Source: Paenibacillus sp. FSL R10-2782
GTDB lineage: Bacteria; Bacillota; Bacilli; Paenibacillales; Paenibacillaceae
Direction: 5' to 3'
NCBI RefSeq assembly: GCF_038592985.1
Contig: NZ_CP151951.1
Location: 48,501-112,500 of the forward strand
DNA length: 64,000 nt
The position numbers and the translations under genes are program-made. The notes below the pieces were generated by a model. It was not told the origin of the DNA and ran no database searches. It worked only from the letters and a program-made list of their open reading frames with translations. Below are positions 48,501 through 60,500 of this stretch, one piece after another (positions within the stretch are counted from its first letter, which is position 1; the number at the start of each line of letters is the position of its first letter).

Positions 48501-51500
48501 ATTTGGTTCGAGGACGAGATGCTGACCTACGCCGAGCTCAATGCAAAAGCCAATGGACTGGCGAGAAGGCTCCGTACTCAGGGAATCAAGACGGGAGACC
48601 TGGTGGGACTGATTGCTGAACGGTCGCCCGAAATGATCGTTGGAATCTACGGCATTATGAAAGCCGGAGGTGCCTATGTTCCCATTGATCCAGAGTATCC
48701 GAAAGAACGGATCAGTTACATGCTTGAAGATTCCGGGGCAAAGCTGGTCCTTACACAGGCCCGCCTCTTGGAGCATCTTGGCTGGACGGAAAATGTTTTG
48801 CTGCTGGATGAACCATTAACCTATGATGCCGACACCTCGAATTTGAAGGATACTGCTGGCCCGGATGATCTGGCTTACGTGATCTACACTTCAGGTACGA
48901 CGGGTCAGCCTAAGGGCGTATTAGTTGAACATCGGGGACTGCAAAATCTTTCGGACGTATACGGGGCACTCTTCGAAGTTACACCGCAGGACCGAATCGT
49001 TCAGTTTGCAAGTCTGTCATTTGATGCATCGGTTTCGGAAGTTTTAACGGCACTAAGCCATGGGGCTGCTCTATGCATCCCTTCTACACAACACATTTTA
49101 GATTATGCCTTGTTCGAACAGTTCATAAACGACAAGGGAATTACGATAGCGACTTTGCCACCCGCTTACGCTATCCACCTTGATCCGGAGCGTCTGCCAA
49201 CACTGCGGTGCCTACTAACCGCCGGATCGGCCGCATCGGTCGAGTTGATCGAAAAGTGGAGGAAACATGTACGATACTCCAATGGGTATGGCCCAACGGA
49301 GGATTCCGTATGCACCACAATCTGGTCTGTCCCGGACAGTGAGGAAGCAACGGATATTGTATCTATTGGACGACCTATTGCTAACCATAGTGTGTACATC
49401 TTGGATGACCATTTTAGATTGCAGCCTGTTGGCGTAGCTGGAGAGCTATGCATTTCGGGTATCGGGTTAGCACGGGGGTATCATAACCGGCCTGAGTTAA
49501 TGGATGAGAAGTTCGTGGACAATCCGTTTGCTCCAGGAGAGCGTATGTATCGGACGGGTGACCTGGTTCGCTGGTTACCGAATGGAACCATCGAGTACTT
49601 AGGTCGAATAGATCACCAAGTCAAAATTCGCGGCTATCGAATCGAGCTGGGTGAGGTCGAAGCACAAATGCTCAGAGTGCCGTCCGTTCAGGAAGTCGTG
49701 GCCATGGCTGTAGAGGGCGATGACGGCTACAAAGATCTAGTCGCTTATTTCGTAGCCGCTCAGAAACTTGAGGTATCCGAGCTTCGGGCTGTTCTGTCGG
49801 AGATGTTACCTGGATATATGATCCCTTCCCGCTTCATACAACTGGAGGGCATGCCTCTGACGTCGAACGGAAAAATAGATCGAAAAGCGTTGCAGGGAGA
49901 GCGTGGATGGGCAGTTGCTTCATCTGAGGCTCCAAATACACCTGTTGAAATCCAATTAGCCGAAATCTGGCAAGAGGTGCTGGGTGTAGAGAACGCGGGA
50001 GTGAAGGATAATTTCTTCCATTTTGGAGGTCACTCACTGCGTGCAGCCCTGCTGGTCTCACGAATTCGCAAGGAAATGAACCGTGAGATTAGTCTGAGAG
50101 AGGTGTTCCAGTCACCTACAATTGAAGGATTGGCTTATGCCATTGAGGGCTATACACCACTCGATTTTGAGGAAATCCCTACGGCAGGACTACGTGAGCA
50201 CTACCCATTGTCCTCAAGTCAAAAACGGCTGTTTATTCTAAGTCAGCTGGAAGGCGGAGAGCTGAGCTACAATATGCCGGGTATCCTTACGGTTGAGGGA
50301 GACTTGGATCGGGAACGGCTGGAGCAGGCATTCCGTCGTCTGATTCATCGCCATGGATCGCTGCGTACCCGTTTTGTGACTGTTAACGGTGAACCCGTAC
50401 AGCAGATCTTGACGGATGTGCCATTTACTGTGGAATATGCGGAGTTGAGCGAGGAAGAGGCAGAAGCTTCCGTTCAGCAATTTGTCCGTCCTTTCGATCT
50501 TGGCGAAGCTCCATTGCTGCGGATCGGCCTTATCCGAATTGCGCATGAGCGCCATTTACTGTTGTTTGACATGCATCATATTGTCTCAGATGGTGTTTCT
50601 ATGAATATTCTCATAGAGGAGTTCCTCCGCTTCTACCAAGAGGAGGACTTATTACCTGCACTACAGATCCAGTACACAGACTATGCGGTATGGCAGCAGG
50701 AGCAACTCGGAAGCGAACGTCTCAAAGCCCAGGAAGCTTACTGGCTGGATGCATTCCGCGGAAGCTTGCCCGTGCTGGATTTGCCGGGAGATGAAGTCCG
50801 TCCTGCGGTGCGAAGCTTTGCAGGGGATCGGATCGACTTCCATATTGATTCCTCTCTGAGCGGTTCACTCCAGGAGCTGGCAGCACGGACGGGTTCCACT
50901 CTGTTCATGGTACTGCTGGCAGGCTATACAGCGCTGTTGCACAAGTACACGGGTCAGGAGGATGTCATTGTCGGTTCACCTGTGGCAGGGAGATCCCATG
51001 CGACGCTCCAAGGCCTCATCGGTATGTTCGTCGGCACACTGGCACTGCGTACTTATCCAGAAGGGGAGAAGTCTTTCGAGACTTATTTGCAGGAAGTAAA
51101 GGAAACAGCGCTGCGGGCCTATGAAAACCAGGATTATCCGTTCGAGGAGCTGGTAGAAAAGCTGGAGCTTCAGCGTGACCTGAGCCGTAACCCGCTATTT
51201 GATACCATGTTTGTCCTGCAAAATATCGAGCAGGGAGAGCAAGAAATAGAGGGATTGCGTTTCACTCCTTACGATAATGCACATCCTGCTGCCAAGTTTG
51301 ACCTCACGCTGACCGTAAGTGAAGCGGATGGGGCATTGGATTGCACGCTTGAGTACTCGACTGCGATCTACAAGCGAGAGACTGCTGAACGAATGGCAGG
51401 CCACTTCGTACAGCTTATTCGGGAAGCAACCGCCAATCCGGCGATGCCGTTGTCATCCCTTGATATCGTGACACCTCAGGAAAAATCAAAGCTGATGCAG

Positions 51501-54500
51501 GAGTCGGCCGAAGCCAGAGCAGATTATCCTCGTGACAAGACGATTCATGCGTTGTTCGAGGAACAGGCTGCTCGTACTCCGAATGCAGTGGCAGTCGTAT
51601 GTGAAGAGGCAGCCCTGTCCTACAGCGAGCTGAACGAACGGGCAAACAGACTTGCCAGAACGCTCCGCGAGCGTGGCCTCCAACCAGACGGTTTGGCTGG
51701 AATCATGGCCGATCGTTCCCTTGAAATGGTGGTGGGGATTTTGGCCATTTTGAAGGCGGGCGGTGCTTACGTCCCTGTGGACCCTGAATATCCGGAGGAC
51801 CGCATTCGCTTTATGCTGGAGGATTCAGGAGCCAAGCTACTGCTGACACAAGTGCATCTGGAGAAACGCGTTTCCTTCGCCGGGGACACCATCAATCTGG
51901 ACGAGACGGCTTCCTACAAGGAAGATATCTCAAACCTGAAGCCTGCAGCTGGACCGGAGCATCTTGCCTACGTCATCTACACATCGGGTACGACAGGCAA
52001 GCCAAAGGGAACGCTGATTGAGCACAAAAATGTAGTTCGCTTGCTCTTTAATGATAAAAATATGTTTGATTTCGGTCCTCAGGATACGTGGACGCTGTTC
52101 CATTCATTCTGCTTTGACTTCTCCGTATGGGAAATGTATGGGGCATTGCTGAACGGAGGACGGCTGGTCATCGTTCCATCGCTTACGGCGAAGAGTCCGG
52201 ATCGATTCTTGCAATTACTAAAGGACCAGAAGGTCACCGTCTTGAACCAGACGCCGACATACTTCTACCAGTTACTACAGGAAGAGCTTGCTCATCACGC
52301 AGCAGAGTTGAGCCTCCGTATGATTATCTTCGGTGGAGAGGCATTAAGCCCGGCCTTGCTCAAGGACTGGAGAACGAAGTACCCGCAAGTGCAGCTCATC
52401 AACATGTACGGCATTACCGAAACGACGGTACATGTAACCTACAAGGAAATTACAGAGTTGGAAATTGAACAGGGGCGCAGCAATATCGGCATCACGATTC
52501 CGACGCTGCGTGCGTACATTCTGGATGAACAGCGCCGTCCACAGCCGATTGGTATTCCGGGTGAACTCTACGTGGCGGGCGAGGGCCTGGCGCGCGGCTA
52601 CCTGAACCGACCGGAATTGACGGAAGAGAAGTTTGTCACTCATCCGTTTGCAGCGGGCGAGCGTATGTACCGCTCAGGTGACCTGGCGCGTTGGCTGCCT
52701 GATGGCAGCATGGAGTATTTGGGACGGATTGACCATCAGGTTAAAATCCGTGGTTACCGCATCGAGCTGGGCGAAGTGGAAGCGAAGCTGCTCCATGCCC
52801 CGTCTGTAAGGGAGGCCGTTGTGCTCGCCCGGGAGGATGGAAGTGGACAAAAGGTGCTTGTCGCCTATTTCACTGCCGATCAGATGCTGACGGTAGGCGA
52901 ATTGAGAAAAGCCTTGGCTGCTGAACTGCCAGCTTATATGATTCCGTCTTACTTCATGCAATTGGAACAGATGCCATTGACGCCAAATGGCAAGCTGGAT
53001 CGCAAGGCGCTTCCTGCTCCAGAGGCCAATGTGCAGACGGGAGCGGTTTATGAACCGCCAAGGACGAAGGCTGAGGAAGCTCTGGCGTCCGTATGGCAAG
53101 GTGTATTGGGAGCGCAGCAGGTTGGCATCCATGATCATTTCTTCGATCTGGGTGGTGACTCCATCAAGGCGATCCAAGTTTCCTCCAGATTATTCCAAGC
53201 TGGATATAAGCTGGAGATGAAGGATCTCTTCAAATATCCGACAATTGCCGAGCTAAGCCCGTATCTTCAGGCAGCTGGACGCACAGCAGAACAGGGCGAG
53301 ATCCAAGGTGCAGCGGAATTAATGCCAATTCAGCGTTGGTTCTTTGAACGCCATACAGCGGAGCCGCATCACTACAATCATGCCGTTATGCTCTATCGGA
53401 AAGACGGCTTTGATGAAGCTGCACTCCGTTCGACGGTGACCCAAATTGCTACCCACCATGACGCGCTGCGTATGGTCTTCCGTTCTACAGAAGCTGGATA
53501 TGCAGCCTGGAATCGGGGAACGGACGAAGGCGAGCTCTACACATTGGACATCGCTGATGTGCGGCAGGCAGAAGACCAGGCGGCTGCCGTTCAAGCCCAA
53601 GCCGATGACATCCAGGCAAGCTTCCACCTAGAAGACGGCCCACTGTTCAAGCTAGGCTTGTTCCATTGTGACGATGGCGATCATTTGTTGATTGTCATCC
53701 ATCACCTCTTGGTTGACGGCGTATCCTGGCGCATCCTGTTTGAGGATATCGCAGCGGGATACGAGCAGGCGTTGAATGGACAAGCCATCGTTCTTCCTCA
53801 AAAGACCGATTCGTATCTTGTATGGTCTGAGCAAGCGGCGAAGTATGCAGCAGGGCCTGCTCTGGACAAGGAGCGTGCATACTGGCAGCAGATCGAGGAC
53901 GCGATTTTGGCTCCACTGCCAAAGGATAAGGATCAGGAGCCTGGTACCATTCGGGATACCGAGTCGGTAACGGTAACTTGGTCTGCGGAAGAAACGGACC
54001 TGCTGCTGCGACAAGCGAACCGGGCGTATCATACGGAGACGAATGATTTGCTCTTGACTGCGCTGGGGGCATCCATACAGCGCTGGACAGGCATGGAGCA
54101 GATTTTGGTCAATCTTGAAGGGCATGGACGGGAAATGATTATACCGGAACTGGATATCACCCGTACCGTGGGCTGGTTCACAACCCAGTATCCGGTTCTG
54201 CTGAACCTTCAAGACGGACAGGAAGTATCAGCACGAATCAAGCGTATCAAGGAGAATTTGCGCCAGATTCCACACAAAGGAATCGGCTACGGCCTTCTGA
54301 AATATATGGCACTGGAGAAAAGTGGCGGGTTCGGCGTAGAGCCGGAGATTTCCTTCAACTATCTTGGACAGTTTGATCAGGATTTGGAGGGGAATGCCCT
54401 CAGCCTGTCCACACATTCAGTCGGTAAGGCGCTCAGCGACCACACACCACAGCAGTACGCTCTGGATGTGAATGGCATGATTGCCGAAGGCCAGCTATCA

Positions 54501-57500
54501 CTGACGGTTACGTACAGCAGCAGGCAGTATCGCAAGGAGACGGTGAATCATTTTGCCGAATTATTACAGTCCAGCCTTAGCGAGGTCATTCGGCATTGTG
54601 TGGCGCAGGAGTGTTCACAGCTTACGCCAAGTGATGTTTTGTTCCAGGGATTAACGCTGGAGCAGCTTGACCGACTTACGGCGCAGACGGCCCACATTGG
54701 TGAGATTGAAGATGTGTACAAGCTGACGCCAATGCAGAAGGGGATGCTGTTTCACAGCCTGCTGGAGCCAGACTCCTCTTCATACTTCGAGCAGGCTACG
54801 TTCGAGCTGCGAGGCAGCTTCGATGTAGAGACCTTCTTCGAGAGCTTCCAGGCTTTGGTGCAAAGACATGCCATACTACGTACCAGCTTTTACAACAACA
54901 TTGGTGATTTACCGCTGCAAGTTGTCTTTAAGCAACGGCCGATCCCTCTGCACTATGTAGATTTGCGTGCCGCAACTTTGCAAGAGCAAGAAGCCCAGAT
55001 CAAGGCTCACACTGCTGAGGACATGGCTAAGGGGTTCAGTTTGTCGGAAGATCCGCTGATGCGAGTGACCGTCTTGCAGAAGGAGCAAAGCTGTCTTGTA
55101 TTGTGGAGCTTCCACCATATTGTCATGGATGGCTGGTGTATCCCGATCATTACACAGGAGCTATTCGATTATTATTCTGCCAAGAAACAGCAATTACAGC
55201 CTGTTCTGCCGCCAGCTCAGCCTTATAGCCGTTATATTGAGTGGCTTGATGCACAGGATGAAGAGGAAGCTTCCACGTATTGGAGCCAATACCTCAAGGA
55301 CTATGACGGGAATACTGTATTGCCGGAAGGCAAGACGAAATCTCAAGCTAAAGAAGCGGGCTATGTTCTAAATGAGCATGTTCTCCATCTGGGTGCATCC
55401 TTGACCGATAAAATGGATGTTGTGGCGAAGCGAAACCACGTGACCGTCAACACACTCATGCAGACAGCTTGGGGACTGATTCTTCAACGTTACAATGCCA
55501 GCTCGGATGTGGTTTTTGGCGGTGTTGTGTCAGGTAGACCGGCTGAGATTGCAGGTATCGAAAATATGGTGGGTCTGTTCATTAATACAGTACCTATCCG
55601 TGTACAGTCCTCCAAAGACGAAGCCTTTGTCGAGGTCATGAAACGTACACAGGCACAATCGCTGGCAGGCCGTGCTTACGACACCTACCCACTATATGAG
55701 ATTCAGGGGAAAACAACCCAAAAGCAGGACCTGATTTCTCATATTATGATCTTTGAAAATTATCCACTCGACGAACAGGTAGAACAGTCGGGTAATCCAA
55801 ATGAGGACAATCTCGAAGTCGCCAACTTCACCATGTTTGAACAAACGAATTATGACTTTAACCTGGTTGTGATTCCAGGCGAGGATATCAAGGTCTGCAT
55901 TCGTTACAATGCTTTGGTCTACGAACAAGAAAGCATTGCACGAATCGGAGGACATTTGTTGCAAATGCTTGATCAGGTAGCTACTCGTCCGCAGGCGACC
56001 ATAGAGGAGCTGGAGATTGTAACATCTGAGGAACGGGTGAAACTGCTAGACTGGGGCGGCAAGGCCCATACCTATCCAAGTGATCAGGGTCTGCATACCT
56101 TGTTTGAAGAGCAGGTTGTCCGTACGCCTGATAAGATTGCGGCTGTAAACGGCGACATCCAGATTACGTATCGGGAGCTGAACGAGCAGGCGAACAGGCT
56201 GGCCTCCACCTTGATCGCCCAGGGACTACGGAGTGAGCAAGTGGTTGGTCTGTTGGCGGATCGGTCTGTAGAACTGCTTGTCGCCATCATGGGTGTGCTC
56301 AAAGCGGGCGGGGCCTATGTACCTATTGATCCTGAATATCCGCAGGAACGGATTCAGTATATTCTGAAGGATTCTGGCGCTGAAATTCTGCTCACACAGA
56401 GCCACCTGACGGAGTTGGCCTCCTTTGAGGGAACGGTTATGGAATTGGATTCCCCGCACATCTACGGGAACGTAACGGATAACCCTAATTTGCCCGTAAG
56501 AGGAAATGATCTGGTGTATTTAATCTATACCTCGGGTACAACAGGGAATCCGAAGGGAACCATGATTAATCATAAAGGAATCGTGAATTACATCTGGTGG
56601 GCCAATAAAGTCTACTGTGCAGGGAAACCAACAGATTTTCCGCTGTACTCGTCCATTTCGTTTGACCTGACGCTGACGTCGATTTTCACTCCATTAATTA
56701 ACGGAGGATTAGTACGGATTTACGATGGCATAGATAAAGCGGAGGTTGTTCAGCATATTTTGCGCGAAAATGCGGTGGACATTCTCAAGCTGACGCCGAC
56801 TCATCTCAGCCTTATTAAAGATATGACCATCCCGGCGGAAAGTCGCATTCAGCAGCTCATTGTGGGTGGAGAGAATTTGACCACACATTTGTCGCAAACC
56901 ATCACAGATCTCTTTGGCGGCAACATCAAAATCTACAATGAATACGGTCCAACCGAAACGGTCGTCGGCTGCATGATTCACCTGTACGATTCTGTGAAGG
57001 ATACACGTGAATCCGTACCTATTGGATTGTCGGCAGACAATATATACATCCATATCCTGGATGAACAGCTTCGTCTCGTACCATTAGGCGTGGAGGGCGA
57101 AATGTACATCGCAGGGGACGGGGTAGCCCGCGGATACCTGAACCGTCCTGAGCTTACCGCAGAAAAATTCATTAGAAATCCGTTTGCTTCGGAAGGAAAT
57201 ATGTATCGAACCGGGGATTTGGCTCGTCGCCTTCCTAACGGAGACATTGAGTACATTGGACGTATTGACCATCAAGTTAAAATCCGGGGCTATCGCATAG
57301 AGCTTGGTGAGATTGAGGCCAAGCTACAGGATATCCCACTTGTAGAGGAAGCTCTCGTTGTTGCGTGGGCAGATGCCCATGGACAGAAGTCTCTGTGTGC
57401 CTACTTCGTAGCTGATCGGGAAATGTCTGTCAGCGAGCTGCGGAACGAACTTTCTGGACTGCCTGCGTATATGATCCCGTCCTACTTCGTCCAACTGGAC

Positions 57501-60500
57501 GTGATGCCTTTGACACCGAATGGCAAGCTGGACCGTAAGGCACTGCCTGAACCGAACTCGGGGGTAAAGGCGGGCGCGGACTATACTGCTCCGCGGACGG
57601 ATGTGGAGAACATTTTGGCTTCGATCTGGCAGGGTGTGCTAGGTGTTCCGCTTGTCGGCATACATGACAATTTCTTTGAGCTTGGAGGCGACTCGATCAA
57701 ATCGATTCAAGTATCATCAAGGCTTCTCCATGCAGGCTATAAACTTGAGATGAAGGATTTGTTCGGCTATCCAACCATTGCAGAGCTGGCCCAGCGCGTT
57801 AACGCAGTCAGCCGAATTGCAGATCAGAGCGAGGTACACGGAGCGGTAACACTGGGACCTGCCCAGCGCAGATTTTTCGACGAGCAGTCGACGGACCAGC
57901 ACCACTTTAATCAGTCGGTCATGTTGTACAGACGGGAAGGCTTCAATACCGATGCGCTCGCCAAGGTTGTTCGGAAAATCGCAGAACATCATGATGCGCT
58001 GCGACTGGTGTTCCGCCAGGGAGAGCGGGGATTTGAAGCATGGAACCGCAGCTTGGGTGAGGGTGAGCTTTATAGCCTCCAGATCCACGATCTGCAGGAT
58101 GAAACAGACCCGGCTTCGGCCATAGAAGCTGGTGCGGAAGCCATTCAGCGCAGCATCTCTCTCGGTGATGGACCTCTCTTAAGATTGGGCCTGTTCCGTT
58201 GCGCGGAAGGCGAACATCTGTTAATCGTTATTCATCATCTGGCTGTTGATGGCGTATCCTGGCGCATCCTCTTTGAGGACCTGCAGGAGGGCTACGAGCA
58301 GGCAGCACGCGGAGAAGCTGTCAAGCTTCCGCAGAAGACCGATTCGTACCGTGCATGGGCCCAGGGAATCACACAATATGCGAACAGTCCGGCGGCTGAA
58401 CAAGAACGCAGCTATTGGGCAGAGGTAGAAGGGGATGGTTTCGCCCCTCTTCCCAAAGACAAGGTAGACGGCGCTCTTCTCATCAAAGACAGCGGGACGG
58501 TTACGGTGAGATGGTCACCAGAAGAGACAGAGCAGTTCCTGAAAGAGGCGAACCGCACTTACAACACGGAAGTTAACGATCTGCTCCTGACGGCTCTCGG
58601 CCTAGCTGTTCACGAGTGGACCGGGATCGAACGTGTAGGCATCCTTCTGGAAGGACATGGACGGGAGCCTGTTGTACCTGAACTGGATATCACTCGCACT
58701 ATAGGCTGGTTTACAAGTCAATACCCTGTCGCCCTTGAGATGAAAGAGGACCTGGAGATCGGCGCTAGAATCAAGCGCGTCAAGGAAGGCTTGCGTCACG
58801 TTCCTAACAAAGGTGTCGGATATGGTATTTTGAAATATTTGAGCGACGTATCCGATGTCCCTTCCTTCTCGGCTGAACCGGAGATTATCTTCAACTACCT
58901 GGGACAGTTCGACCAGGATCTTGCAGGGGGGATGATGGAGGTATCGCCTTACTCAGTAGGATCTGAGGTCAGTGAGCAGATGATACAGCATCAGGCATTG
59001 AACATTAATGGACTGATTGCCGAAGGACGACTTCAACTTTCGGTCAGCTATAACCGTCAGCAGTTCCACACGGAGTCGGTAGAGAAGTTTGTCGGCATCC
59101 TGAAGGACCGTCTCAGCGAAGTCATTGGACATTGTGTACGAAAGGAAAGAACGGAACTTACACCAAGCGATGTACTCCTCAAAGATATCAGCCTGGAAAA
59201 AATCGAGGAGCTGGAAGAGCAGACACGGCATATCGGCAGCATTGAAAATATGTATAAACTGACACCGATGCAAAAGGGAATGTTATTCCACAGCTTGCTG
59301 GAGCCTCATTCGGAAGTCTACTTTGAGCAGGCCAAATTTGAAATTCACGGAGCATTCTATCCTGAGGATTTCAAACGCAGCTTACAGCATCTGATGAAAC
59401 GGCATGCCATATTGAGAACGAATTTCCATGCCGGATGGGGCGATTTCCCTATACAGATTGTGTTCAAAGAAAGAGCGTGTGACTTCGTATACGAGGACCT
59501 GCACGAGCTGGATTCCGATGAAATTGAAGGGCGTCTTGCAGCTTATACTGCTCAGGACAAAGCAAGAGGCTTTGATCTTGCTGAAGGAGCATTGCTGCGT
59601 GTTGCTATTCTACGGACAGCAGATGAGGCTTACCATCTGCTGTGGAGCTCTCATCACATCATTTTGGATGGCTGGTGTATGCCTCTTGTGCTTCAGGAAG
59701 TGTTTGAAACGTACGGGGTTCTGCGTGAGCAGAGGGAGCCTGAACTTCCTGCTGCTGTATCGTACAGCCAGTATATTCAATGGCTGGAGGAGCAAGGTGA
59801 GGAAGAGGCATCCTCTTACTGGAGAGGTTATCTGGAAGGTTACGAACAGCAGACGAAGCTACCGCAAGCGACAACACAGCCTTTGGCAAAAGCAGAAGCC
59901 TACGTATCAGAGAAGCTTGTATTCACGTTGGATGCGGAGCTGACCGAGCGGCTGGAACAAGTGGCCAAGCAGAACCAGGTAACGATGAACACGCTGATGC
60001 AAGCAGCCTGGGGAATCGTGTTGCAGCGCTACAATAGAAGTCAGGATGTCGTCTTCGGAAGTGTGGTATCGGGAAGACCTGCCGAGATTCCCGGTATCGA
60101 AAGCATGATCGGTCTCTTCATTAATACGGTTCCGGTTCGGGTACAGGCCGAGGAAAGCGATACGTTCTCCCATGTGATGAAAAGACAGCAGGAATTATAT
60201 TTGGCAGGACATGCTTATGATTCCTATCCGCTTTATGAGATCCAAGCACAGAGCGAACAGAAGCAAGATTTAATTTCTCATATTATGGTATTCGAGAATT
60301 ATCCGGTAGAGGAGCATCTGGAAGAGAAAATTGCCAGTGAAGAGACTGAATACACAATTACGGATGTTCAGATGTTTGAACAGACGAATTATGATTTTAA
60401 CCTCATTGTGCTGCCAGGCCGTAATCTGGAGTTCTTGTACCGTTACAATGCCCGCGTCTATGATCGGGAGAGCGTGGAACGGATTCAAGGGCATTTGATA

